Origin: Candidatus Doudnabacteria bacterium
GTDB taxonomy: Bacteria > Patescibacteriota > Doudnabacteria > UBA920
DNA length: 44,745 nt
NCBI GenBank assembly: GCA_023245895.1
Contig: JAHFJJ010000010.1
Span: 1-44,745 of the forward strand
Reading direction: 5' to 3'
In this document: piece by piece, positions 1 through 9,418 of the stretch
Layout: each line of letters opens with the position of its first letter
Numbering within the stretch: the stretch's first letter is position 1
Position numbers and translations under genes: made by a program
The notes under the pieces: generated by a model
What the model was told of the DNA's origin: nothing
Database searches by the model: none
Seen by the model: the letters and a program-made list of their open reading frames with translations, nothing else

Positions 1-714
1 GGCGGAGAAAGAGCCGGAGGCGGCGTACTGACCGCCGGAAATATCATATTTACTGGTCGAAACAGTTGTCTGGTAGTAAATCGGCACCTGCTCACCGGTC
101 GGCAAAGAAACTTTAAAATTAATGGCCATGCTAACAAAAGGCTGGGATAAAGGATTGCCCAGGATATAAGGGTCTTTTTGGGGCTTAACTATAAACTTAA
201 GCCCCTCCACAGTAAAATCTGAAGGATTCAAAACCTGTAGAGGCAATGAACTTTTGGCAATTACTAAATTAGCCCCGTTTCCCGGTGATGAAGAAGTAAA
301 ATTATTTTGTCCCACGTAAGTATTATCGGCCTTGGCATAGTAAACACAAATTTCATTGTTATCCGTATCCCAAAAACCTAGCTTATTGTCAGGCAAATCA
401 TAGCCTGCCGCCGTGGTTGTAGAAACCGAAGAAATACTTCCACAGGGAGTGGAAAGGAAGCTCGCCGAACTCTGCAAAGCGCCTCCGGGATCAAGGTAAC
501 CGTAATCAATCTGTCCATTGCGGACTTCCTTTACAAGGTACTCCACAAAGTCCCTCATACCCTGGGATGCCTGCCTTAAAGCTTCACTTCTACGGTTAAT
601 TTTTAATACATAATTGAATAAAGACAGTAAAGATGTGGTGACCACTAAAAACACGACGGAGGCCACTACAATTTCCATTAATGTAAAACCTGATTTTTGC
701 TTGAAATATTTCAT
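1..714 (-). CDS. Type IV prepilin-like protein (runs off window edge)
   Basis: Reverse-strand translation starts MKYFKQKSGFTLMEIVVASVVFLVVTTSLLSLFNYV, a class III prepilin signal; open to the window edge, so absent from the ORF track. Confidence 0.8.
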   Translation of the reverse strand, partial: MKYFKQKSGFTLMEIVVASVVFLVVTTSLLSLFNYVLKINRRSEALRQASQGMRDFVEYLVKEVRNGQIDYGYLDPGGALQSSASFLSTPCGSISSVSTTTAAGYDLPDNKLGFWDTDNNEICVYYAKADNTYVGQNNFTSSSPGNGANLVIAKSSLPLQVLNPSDFTVEGLKFIVKPQKDPYILGNPLSQPFVSMAINFKVSLPTGEQVPIYYQTTVSTSKYDISGGQYAASGSFSA

Positions 715-826
715 ATATTTTCTACTAAATACGAAAGTTAAGCTAAAATACTAAACTTGTAAATATTAGATTTCGTATTTTCGTAAATTTTAGCCTGGCT
801 GCGGTAGGCAGGTATTTAGTAGAGAA

Positions 827-1594
827 TTAATAATTTTTCCAATTGGTTAAGTAAGTGTCCATTTCCAGCCTACAGGCAGACCTAGCGAGATTAAAATCTG
901 CGGCGGGAGGACACTTTTTATCCACCCACCAAACCATGGACTGCACCTTAAGCAATGGGCCGGCATCCTGGTCATAAGGGGCTGAATTTATTTTTGTCAG
1001 GATAATTTTCCGGCAATAGCCGGCAAGCCCGGCGGAGTTGTCGCAAGCAAGCCCGGCATTAGGGCTGTAAAAACCTTTGCTCAAGGAATTTGAAGGGTCA
1101 AAAAGCAAACCATATTTGGAAGCGTCTTGGCTTAAAGTCCAAAAATCTAAAGATATTGGGTCAAAACCCAAAAAATAACTAACCGATGTACCGGCGGCGG
1201 CATCGCCGCAGGATGTTACCATAGGGTCAATGCAAAACTTCTTATTAAGCCAGTGGGTATAACAATTGGCCTTGCTGGCGCCGTCGACAAAATCAAAGCA
1301 GCCATTAACACTTACACTTTCGGCAAGCCAGTTGCTGTCGCGCATATTTCTTACTGCTTCTATACCCTCCCGGGCGAGTCCCGTTGCTACTATCTGCTCT
1401 AAAATAAGAGACGACGAGTTAAATGCGTAAATGGCCAGTCCGGCGGCGGCCGAAACTCCCATGACTAAAATAAATAGAGCCGCTAAGGTTTCAATCATAG
1501 TTTGACCAGCCTCGCCTAACGCAAGCCTAGGGGTGCCCGTCTCGCCTTTGGCTCGCCGAGTCGGGCCGGTTGGGTTTTGGCGGAAAAATTTCAT
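827..1594 (-). CDS. Prepilin-like protein (GQTMIETLAALFILVMGVSAAAG)
   Basis: ORF 827-1660; start MKFFRQNPTG at 1594 preferred because the longer ORF overlaps the upstream gene; N-methylation-like segment present. Confidence 0.75.
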   Translation of the reverse strand: MKFFRQNPTGPTRRAKGETGTPRLALGEAGQTMIETLAALFILVMGVSAAAGLAIYAFNSSSLILEQIVATGLAREGIEAVRNMRDSNWLAESVSVNGCFDFVDGASKANCYTHWLNKKFCIDPMVTSCGDAAAGTSVSYFLGFDPISLDFWTLSQDASKYGLLFDPSNSLSKGFYSPNAGLACDNSAGLAGYCRKIILTKINSAPYDQDAGPLLKVQSMVWWVDKKCPPAADFNLARSACRLEMDTYLTNWKNY

Positions 1595-1598
1595 ATAA

Positions 1599-2387
1599 TC
1601 AATTTGAGATTGAGCAGGTAGCCTCATCCTGGGTAGGACAAACAAGCCCGGTAATGGCATTAATTAAAACTTTTCTGGAGATTGTCTTAAGTTTATCAAC
1701 CAGGGTTATTACCATGATTGAATCGGTGCTGGCGGTGCAGGACGGGGGATTCGGAGGGTTTACGCTATTACATATCACGTTAGACTGGAAATTTATTATT
1801 TTATCGTAATAGTCAGTAGACGGAAGCAAGTTGGCGGGCGAAAAACTGGAGTTGACCGGGTTACACCCGTCATTCAAAATAATTTTGCCAAAAGGCGCCG
1901 CGAACGCCGCTAAGGCGCAATTTGTAAAAATAACCTGGGTGGTGGGGTTATTAAACGGACGAGAAACGCTTATGGCGTTGTCCGAAGGAATAAGCGCGCC
2001 TACTTCAATGTTAGGCGGGAGGGTCATAATTTCCACGTCCTGGAACTGCGGCTGGCTGCCGGCGTCGGATATTGCCTGTATGCTATATTGGGTTGGGTTG
2101 CTTAAATCAAACTTCAAAATATAATATTGCGCTGACTGGCCTGAAGGCAAAATCCTGGCTGAAAGAGTATAGGCCTGGGCTTTGCGGATGTCGGTAATAA
2201 GCTGGTTTTGAGCCAGCCGGATATCCCGAGCCGTACGTTGGGAAGCTAAATTCAGGGTCAAAGCCCCCACCAAAACCACCATAATGCTTATAACTACAAG
2301 CAACTCAATAAGCGTAAAAGCTTTTTGGCGTTTTTGGCTGGACGAGGGTTGATAATAAAACATCTTAGGGGGTAATTTTTGTTTCAA
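1599..2387 (-). CDS. Pseudopilin, GspH/FimT-like
   Basis: QKAFTLIELLVVISIMVVLVGALTLNLASQR prepilin motif. Confidence 0.82.
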   Translation of the reverse strand: MKQKLPPKMFYYQPSSSQKRQKAFTLIELLVVISIMVVLVGALTLNLASQRTARDIRLAQNQLITDIRKAQAYTLSARILPSGQSAQYYILKFDLSNPTQYSIQAISDAGSQPQFQDVEIMTLPPNIEVGALIPSDNAISVSRPFNNPTTQVIFTNCALAAFAAPFGKIILNDGCNPVNSSFSPANLLPSTDYYDKIINFQSNVICNSVNPPNPPSCTASTDSIMVITLVDKLKTISRKVLINAITGLVCPTQDEATCSISN

Positions 2388-2419
2388 GGCAATCTAGCTG
2401 TTTATAATTTATTATACCT

Positions 2420-3241
2420 TTAAAAACCTAAAATTGCCAAATACCAAGAAAGTAGTCTTTCCCCGTAAAACATTGTAACAATTGCCGCCGGAACCAGGAA
2501 AGTCCCAAACGGAACCTGGCTCTTTAGGTTTTTTTTGCCTGATAGCAGTAAAAATACGGAAACAGCCCCTCCCATTAATACGCCTATAAAAAGCACAATG
2601 CCCACCATGGGGAACCCTGTAACCGCGCCTAAAAACACCATTAATTCCACATCCCCAAAGCCCATCCAGCGGCCGGTTTCTCCTAATTTAAATTTGGACG
2701 CGTACCATAAAATATAAATAGGCAAGGCTCCTAAAACTGCTCCGGCAAGTCCAGCGACAAACAAAGACGAGATAGAAAATATTTTCTGGCCCCCGGCCAA
2801 ATCCAAGCTCAAATTTATCAAAAGCCCGGCGACAGCGGCCGATAAGACCAAATTTTCCAAAATAACATAATGTTCCAAATCCACCACAAAGGTAACTACG
2901 CATACGGAGATAAGCAGTAAAAATTTTACCAGAGTTAAAACGCCTGCCGCGTCATATGGACTAATGAAAAGAAAGGCTAAGGCAAACAAAATGCCCACAG
3001 CAGCCTCTATAATAATATAACGCGAAGAAATCCTACTTGGGCAATAACGGCACTTACCCCGCAAAAAAATAAAACTTAAAATCGGAAATAAATCTAAAAA
3101 TCCCAAAACATGTCCGCATGAGGCGCAATGGGAACGGCCTGTTAATCGTGCCCCGGCAGGCAGGCGCAAAATAACCACATTAAGGAAACTGCCTACGGCG
3201 GTCCCAAAAATGAATACTAAAAAAAGTCTAAAAATTTCCAT
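2420..3241 (-). CDS. pilD: Prepilin peptidase (A24)
   Basis: GSFLNVVILRLP, two CxxC pairs (CASCGH, CRYC), GFGDVELMVFLGAVTG motif. Confidence 0.93.
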   Translation of the reverse strand: MEIFRLFLVFIFGTAVGSFLNVVILRLPAGARLTGRSHCASCGHVLGFLDLFPILSFIFLRGKCRYCPSRISSRYIIIEAAVGILFALAFLFISPYDAAGVLTLVKFLLLISVCVVTFVVDLEHYVILENLVLSAAVAGLLINLSLDLAGGQKIFSISSLFVAGLAGAVLGALPIYILWYASKFKLGETGRWMGFGDVELMVFLGAVTGFPMVGIVLFIGVLMGGAVSVFLLLSGKKNLKSQVPFGTFLVPAAIVTMFYGERLLSWYLAILGF

Positions 3242-3245
3242 ATTT

Positions 3246-5246
3246 TTAATCTAGCTCGCCCAAGCTGAGGTGGAGGGTAAAAGACAGGCTTCTGATGTCC
3301 GGTACAGCCTTGGCTACAGCTACTAAGTTAATTATATTAATTTTATCGTCAGCCACCAGTAAGGCTCTGTTAAGCATTTTGAGGACCATTTCGCGGTTAC
3401 CCTGGTACTGGTAGATTTTCGCTAAAAAAACCCAGGCTTCCATATTTCCCCCGTCAAGGTCCAGGCCCTTATTGGCCGCGAGAATGGCTCCATCCAGGTC
3501 GCCAAAAACCATTCGGTACTGGGAAAGCAAAAAATAATTACTGGAAGCGTAAGGGTCCATGGCAATGGCCTTTTCCAGATTTTCTAAAATTATGGCCTGG
3601 TAGGCCGGATCCTGGGTCTTGTATAAAAGCAAGTAGTAGAGATTAGCAATCTGGACATAGGTATAGCTGCGCTGGGCGTGGAAGGCGGCAAAAGCCTGGA
3701 TGTCTTTATTCAACTCTCCCAGAGGCGCTTCTGCTCGGGCGGCGCTGCCGGCCAAATATTCATAGTAAAGGCTGTTGGAAGGGTTTAGGTAAACAGCCGC
3801 GCGCACGTAAGAGTGGGATTTTACAAAATCGCCCCGGTTATAGGCCCTAATGGAGGCAAAAAACAAATGCTCGGCTAAAATAAAACTGAGGGCATAAACG
3901 ACTAAAGCCCAAGCGAAAACTTTTGCCAAAAACCGGAAACCGCGGATGCGCGTAATTTTAAAACTGTGAGACTGAGAAAAAAAAGCGCTGAGTAAAAAAG
4001 CCAGCAGCACATAACAGGGAATGGCAACAGGCGTAAAAAAACTTGCGGCAAGCCAGGCCGCCAGGCTTCCAAAAAGGGCGAAGCTTTCCCCAGTATTGCC
4101 GGTTTTGCCCGAAATAATTTGCTTTAGCTCCAAAACCGGCCGGTAAAAAACTAAAAACAAAAACAGCAGCAAAAATGCCACGCCGCCGGTTGCCGCCAGG
4201 TATAAAAATAAATTATGTGGGTCGTCAAAAAAACCCGTCCTGATTGTGCTGAGCCGCCTCTCTTTTTCAAACAGCAACTCAAAGTTGCCCAAGCCGTATC
4301 CCAAAAGTGGTTTTTCCTTTATGGCATTTAAAGACAAGCGCCAGACGCCGAATCTTTGCTGGACATTAGCCTCTTTTAGGCTGACTGTTGCCGCCAATGT
4401 GCCCGGACGCGCGAAGTTCAAAAAAGCCAAGCCTAAAGCGGCAAAACATAGCAATAGCAAAGCATAACAAAAAATTAACCTTATGGAGCCCTTAATCCTA
4501 AAAATCAAAAGAAAGACTAAGCAAACAACCAAACCGAAAGCCAGGGCAAGCATGGCCCCGCGGCTGGCGAGCACGACTACTGCCCAAATCTGGAGGAACA
4601 GGCTGACCGAGTAGTAAATTCTTGCTTTAAAGCTTTCAGAAGTAAAGAAAAAATAGACGCCTAAAGGAACCAGCACGGCCATGAACATGCTGGAAAAATT
4701 CGGGTTGCCCAAAAAGCTAGGAGCCGAGCGGGTAAATAACTCCGCGCTTGCCCCGACGTAATAGCCAATCCCAATGCTTTCCAGAATACCCCAAAACGCC
4801 ACTAAGCCTGCGCAAAAAAACAATACTTTCAGCAAAAACCAAACCTGTTGGCGGTTTATTCCGGCCAGTAAAAAAAATAGTATCGCCCAAATAAAATAAA
4901 ATAACAAGCCGTTGGTAAAACGCGGATAGAAGCCGAAAAAACTGTAATTAAAATCTGCCGCGGCAAAACTGGCCAAAATACCCCAGGCCAAAAACAGGAT
5001 AATAGCCAAAAAAAACGGCTTGCGGCCGCGCAGGACAATTTCCCTGCTGCCCGAAAAAAAATATTTTTTAAAAAAAACCAAAAGCCCGGCGCCGGTCAGG
5101 AGCGCAAAAACAGCGAACTTGATTATTTCAAAACTTTCAAAATTGTAAAAATCAAAGGCCAGCGGCACAAACAAGGCAAGCAAAAATAAAATACCGAAAA
5201 GGCGGTCCTCCCTGTACGGAACGCGAAGTTTAGATAAAAAGGACAT
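3246..5246 (-). CDS. O-antigen ligase/Wzy-like multi-TM protein with C-terminal TPR-like region
   Basis: Many hydrophobic helices, LLGYGLGNFELLF and DDPHNLFLYLAATGG motif; C-terminal helical repeats. Confidence 0.8.
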   Translation of the reverse strand: MSFLSKLRVPYREDRLFGILFLLALFVPLAFDFYNFESFEIIKFAVFALLTGAGLLVFFKKYFFSGSREIVLRGRKPFFLAIILFLAWGILASFAAADFNYSFFGFYPRFTNGLLFYFIWAILFFLLAGINRQQVWFLLKVLFFCAGLVAFWGILESIGIGYYVGASAELFTRSAPSFLGNPNFSSMFMAVLVPLGVYFFFTSESFKARIYYSVSLFLQIWAVVVLASRGAMLALAFGLVVCLVFLLIFRIKGSIRLIFCYALLLLCFAALGLAFLNFARPGTLAATVSLKEANVQQRFGVWRLSLNAIKEKPLLGYGLGNFELLFEKERRLSTIRTGFFDDPHNLFLYLAATGGVAFLLLFLFLVFYRPVLELKQIISGKTGNTGESFALFGSLAAWLAASFFTPVAIPCYVLLAFLLSAFFSQSHSFKITRIRGFRFLAKVFAWALVVYALSFILAEHLFFASIRAYNRGDFVKSHSYVRAAVYLNPSNSLYYEYLAGSAARAEAPLGELNKDIQAFAAFHAQRSYTYVQIANLYYLLLYKTQDPAYQAIILENLEKAIAMDPYASSNYFLLSQYRMVFGDLDGAILAANKGLDLDGGNMEAWVFLAKIYQYQGNREMVLKMLNRALLVADDKINIINLVAVAKAVPDIRSLSFTLHLSLGELD

Positions 5247-5333
5247 AGCCGGAACTATTGAATTAGGAATTAGGAATTAGGAATTATGGCCACCCATAAT
5301 TCCTAATTCCATATTCATAATTCCAAAAATGGT

Positions 5334-5726
5334 TTATTTCTGGACACTAAGCATATTCCAGCCTTTTAGGTAGCCATTAGCGCCTTCGGTAAGACAAAAA
5401 TCCAGTTGGTAGCCGGTTAGGCCCGCTCTTTTGTAAATAAAATTTTCAGAGCATGCCGCGCCGAAAGAAACATTATAAGGAAGGCGGGAAAAATAGTTTA
5501 ACAAAATATCCGGGTTGGCAAACTCGGCTGAGTCGGGAAAACGGTCCTGGTCGCTAAAAAAATTATCCAAACCTTTTACCAGCTGATCCGCGGTTTCATA
5601 GACAATCCTGGCCTGCGCGTTTGCCTTGCCGCTCCTAATGCCAAAAAACAAGCTTATTAACAAAAGAACAGTCGCTACAAGGACTGCTAAAATATAAGCT
5701 TTAAATTTTAAAAAGGATATGCCCAT
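5334..5726 (-). CDS. Small membrane-anchored pilin-like protein
   Basis: One N-terminal TM followed by a soluble domain; lies between pilin-locus genes. Confidence 0.55.
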   Translation of the reverse strand: MGISFLKFKAYILAVLVATVLLLISLFFGIRSGKANAQARIVYETADQLVKGLDNFFSDQDRFPDSAEFANPDILLNYFSRLPYNVSFGAACSENFIYKRAGLTGYQLDFCLTEGANGYLKGWNMLSVQK

Positions 5727-5738
5727 AAACTAAAGTAC

Positions 5739-5776
5739 GAAACAGGTGCCCCAGCCTTTTGCGGGGGCACCTGTTT
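5739..5776. terminator. Inverted repeat between pilin genes
   Basis: AAACAGGTGCCCC...GGGGGCACCTGTTT. Confidence 0.55.
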
Positions 5777-5784
5777 GCGATTGG

Positions 5785-6261
5785 CTACTGAATTCCAGCC
5801 TGAGTTAATGTGTGAATACCGGCTGAGTAGCCGCCGGTCTGGGCGCCTAAACAGAAGCTTAAAGTATAAGTTGCTACACTTGTAGCTCCACCGGTGCTGG
5901 AGTAGATGTAATCGTTACCAGTCAAACCGTTATAAACAGCAGAGCAAGTCGCTGTATCCGCGGGAGCCGGAGCTGTAGGAGTTAGCCCGATGTAAGTCGG
6001 AGCCAAATAGGTGTTAACAAAGAGTCCTGTACCGTTCTGGGTCGGATAAGAGTTTTTGTCGTTAAAGAACAATTCCTGAGCGGAGGCGAATTGCCTGATA
6101 TCGGCTAAGCGTTTGGCATCCCTGGACTTGGCTCGAGCCGAGTTTAGGGCAAGTAAAACCACAGAAGCCAAAAGGCCGATAATGGCAATAACCACCAATA
6201 ATTCAATTAACGTAAAACCAGTTTTGTTTGTTTTTCTCAATTTTTTCACCCCCGATCGCAT
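5785..6261 (-). CDS. Major type IV pilin candidate
   Basis: MRSGVKKLRKTNKTGFTLIELLVVIAIIGLLASVVLLALNSARAKSRDAKRLADIRQ. Confidence 0.88.
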   Translation of the reverse strand: MRSGVKKLRKTNKTGFTLIELLVVIAIIGLLASVVLLALNSARAKSRDAKRLADIRQFASAQELFFNDKNSYPTQNGTGLFVNTYLAPTYIGLTPTAPAPADTATCSAVYNGLTGNDYIYSSTGGATSVATYTLSFCLGAQTGGYSAGIHTLTQAGIQ

Positions 6262-6455
6262 ATAATTGAAATTATATTTCAATTTAATTAATAATATTGT
6301 ATCATCTTCACTGTTATTTGCAAATAAAGTTATACACATAGTAGTACTCCCAAATAAACAAATCAACACAAATATACAAATTACTATCCAAATAAAACTT
6401 AAAGTATTTCTAGGATTTGTATATTTGTCACAATTTGTATATTTGCGATTACTAC

Positions 6456-7661
6456 CTACCCTGCTGTGCTCGCCAAATTATAAATAGGCATCAAGATGCC
6501 CGCCACCAAAACACCGACGCCGATGCCTAAAATAATCATAATAATAGGTTCCAGTAAAGTGGTCAAAGTGGCCACTTTAGTGTCCACTTCCTGGGAATAA
6601 AAATTTCCCAGCTTACCCATAATGTCGTCCAACTGGGCCGTCTGTTCGCCAACCTTTACCATTTGGGTTACTATACTGGGGAACTCGGTATGCCCGGAAA
6701 GGCCTTCGCTTATGCTTTTGCCGGCCTGGATTTGGGTGACAGCCTCAAGAATAATATCCCTATATACGACGTTATTTATAATTTCAGCCACTATCTGCAA
6801 AGACTTGATTATAGGAATACCCCCAATAACCAGTGTGCCCAAGTTAGTGGAAAAGCGGGCCAGATAAATCTTTTTAAAAATATCCCCTATAATTGGGAAG
6901 TGAATTTTCATCTTGTCCCAAACATACCTGCCGGCTGTGGTCCTAATGTAAAACCTTGCCGCTAAAATAGCCCCGGCAATAAGCATTAAAACCAGCCACC
7001 AAAATTTATTGAAAAATTTGGTAAAAGCAATTAAGGCAAGGGAAATGGGCGGTAGGCTCCCGCCCTGCTCCTCAAGGACAGAAGTCAGGTTGGGCAGGAC
7101 AAACTTAAACATAAGCAAGCCAATAATCACCAAGGCGCTCAAAACAAAAATCGGGTAAGTCAGGGCGCTTTTGACCTTGCCCTGCAAAGCGTAATTTTTT
7201 TCCAGCTGGTCGGCAAGGTAAATTAGGGATTTATCCAGCGAACCGGACATTTCACCTGACATGACCATACTGACATAAACATTACCAAAAACATTTTCAT
7301 GCTTGGAAAGGGAGTTGGAAAGACTGTCGCCGTTTTCCACGGTGGTTATTAAGTCGCCAATTATACTAAGCAGGTATTTGGACGAAACCTGCTCCTGGAG
7401 TATCCTTAACGCCTGTATAATAGGCACGCGCGCGGAAATTAAGGTGGCCAGCTGCCTGGAAAATAAAACCAGGTCCTTGTTACTGACCGACTTGCCGAAG
7501 GGGTTGTATTTTTCCAGTAAGTTTTCAGCCTGCTCTTCCAAAGAAAAAACCGCCAAACCGTTCTCCAGGAGAAGGACCTCGGCTTTATTTTTATCCACGG
7601 CCAAAACAACTCCGCTTTGGGTATTACCTTGCTTGTCTTTAGCTTTGTATACGAATTTCAT
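6456..7661 (-). CDS. pilC: Type IV pilus inner-membrane platform protein PilC
   Basis: MKFVYKAKDKQGNTQSG start; two T2SSF-like halves with SGEMSGSLDKSL and VGEQTAQLDDIM. Confidence 0.93.
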   Translation of the reverse strand: MKFVYKAKDKQGNTQSGVVLAVDKNKAEVLLLENGLAVFSLEEQAENLLEKYNPFGKSVSNKDLVLFSRQLATLISARVPIIQALRILQEQVSSKYLLSIIGDLITTVENGDSLSNSLSKHENVFGNVYVSMVMSGEMSGSLDKSLIYLADQLEKNYALQGKVKSALTYPIFVLSALVIIGLLMFKFVLPNLTSVLEEQGGSLPPISLALIAFTKFFNKFWWLVLMLIAGAILAARFYIRTTAGRYVWDKMKIHFPIIGDIFKKIYLARFSTNLGTLVIGGIPIIKSLQIVAEIINNVVYRDIILEAVTQIQAGKSISEGLSGHTEFPSIVTQMVKVGEQTAQLDDIMGKLGNFYSQEVDTKVATLTTLLEPIIMIILGIGVGVLVAGILMPIYNLASTAG

Positions 7662-7745
7662 ATTTAGCAAACTGATTAACACGGATTGGGAACGGACGGA
7701 CACGGATCCGTGTTTATCCGTTTCTTATCAGTGTTCATTAGCGGC

Positions 7746-8816
7746 TCAAGAAATTAATGAAAGAAAATACTCATTATCCAAAACAAAATTTTGCGCCACT
7801 TCAAACTCCACCTGCCCCTGCTTAACCAGCAGGGCCAAAGTCTTATCAAGCGGCACCATGCCTTCTTCCAGGCTGGTATGGATAATGTTTGAAATTTCGT
7901 ATGTCTTGTTGTCGCGTATGACATTCTTTACGGCATGGTTGGCCATCATAATTTCATAAGCCGGGACCTGCCCCCCGCCGATTTTCCTAAGCAGCCTCAA
8001 AGACACCACGCCCACCAGCACGCTGGCCAGCTGGCTGCGTATTTGCTGTTGCTGGCCGGCCGGAAAAACATCGACAATACGGTCAATGCTCTGGGCGGCG
8101 TCGTTGGTATGGAGAGTGCCAAAAACCAAATGCCCGGTTTCGGCCACGGTTAAAGCCGCGGAAATGGATTCTAAGTCTCGCATTTCACCCACCAGCACTA
8201 CATTAATGTCTTCGCGCAGGGCAGCGCGCAAGGAGCCGGAAAAAGTTTTAGTGTCCAAATAAAGCTCTCTTTGGGAAATAATCGACTTATTGGGGGTAAA
8301 TACGAATTCAATAGGGTCTTCAATTGTTAAAATATGATCCGCACGGGTGTTGTTTATCTCATTAATTAAGGCTGCCAAGGCCGTGGACTTGCCGTGGCCG
8401 GTCGGGCCGACCATCAATACCAAGCCCTGCCTCCTTTCAATAAATTTCCGCAGCGCGACGGGCAAATGCAATTCTTCCAAAGTCTTTATGTGCTTGGGAA
8501 CCAGCCTTAGCGCTACGCTAAGCACGCCTTTCTGGCGATAGGCGTTTATCCTAAAACGGATATCGTCCTTAAAAGCATAAGAAAAATCCACCTGCATATC
8601 GGTTTCAAACATTTTTTTCTGGTCAGGGCCGAGAAGCACCCCCAAAAGGTCCGAAATGCTTTCATTGCTCAAGACCTGGTAATTATCCAAACGAATAAGT
8701 TCAGTATCCACCCTAATTACGGGCGGCTCCCCTACCATTAAATGCAGGTCCGAAGCTTCCCGCTCCAAAACTACGGAGAGTAATTTATTTAATTCAAGTT
8801 CGCTGGCTTTATACAT
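7746..8816 (-). CDS. pilT: Twitching motility ATPase PilT
   Basis: ASDLHLMVGEPP, Walker A GPTGHGKSTA, LREDINVVLVGEMRD, AETGHLVFGTLHTNDA. Confidence 0.95.
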   Translation of the reverse strand: MYKASELELNKLLSVVLEREASDLHLMVGEPPVIRVDTELIRLDNYQVLSNESISDLLGVLLGPDQKKMFETDMQVDFSYAFKDDIRFRINAYRQKGVLSVALRLVPKHIKTLEELHLPVALRKFIERRQGLVLMVGPTGHGKSTALAALINEINNTRADHILTIEDPIEFVFTPNKSIISQRELYLDTKTFSGSLRAALREDINVVLVGEMRDLESISAALTVAETGHLVFGTLHTNDAAQSIDRIVDVFPAGQQQQIRSQLASVLVGVVSLRLLRKIGGGQVPAYEIMMANHAVKNVIRDNKTYEISNIIHTSLEEGMVPLDKTLALLVKQGQVEFEVAQNFVLDNEYFLSLIS

Positions 8817-8890
8817 GTTGACTACCTTTGACTTTTGACAATTGACATTTGACTTTAAAAGTCAAAGCTTAAATGTCAGATGTTAAATGT

Positions 8891-9313
8891 TTATTGAATC
8901 ATGCTTTTAATAACAATTGCCAAATCTTGCGGACGGGTAAGCTTGCGGTTAATGTGCCCCGTGACCCCTGCCGACATAAGCTCCCTCACCAGCTCACTGT
9001 CGCTGCTTATACCGGTGGCTATTAACAGCACCCCTGGAAAACGGTAAGAAAACTGGCTCAAGAACTGCCGGACTCCTTCAAAATTGGCATCGGCACAAAA
9101 AACTAAAACATCGGGATAAAAACCCTCTATTATGAATTTGGATATGTTATGCAAATCAGGACAGTGCTTGACGTCAAAATTATGCTCCAATAAATAATGC
9201 TGGTACAAAGCGGCCAAATATTCCTCAGGCTCTTGGATAAGCACGCGCTTGGGCCTGTGGGCGGCGTTTGCCAGTTCAAGGAGGTTTAATTTTTGTTTAA
9301 AAAGGTAAGCCAT
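8891..9313 (-). CDS. Response-regulator receiver-like protein
   Basis: RVLIQEPEEYLAALYQHYL, VLVFCAD, LIATG, MSAGVTGHINR; receiver-like pattern in a pilus operon. Confidence 0.65.
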   Translation of the reverse strand: MAYLFKQKLNLLELANAAHRPKRVLIQEPEEYLAALYQHYLLEHNFDVKHCPDLHNISKFIIEGFYPDVLVFCADANFEGVRQFLSQFSYRFPGVLLIATGISSDSELVRELMSAGVTGHINRKLTRPQDLAIVIKSMIQ

Positions 9314-9418
9314 AATTTTTTAAGATCCAAGAATCAAAATTCAAGATCCAACTTAATTCCAAATTTAGGTCTTGCTTCTTTTTGGTTCTTGTTTTCTTGG
9401 ATATTGGTTCTTACCGAT

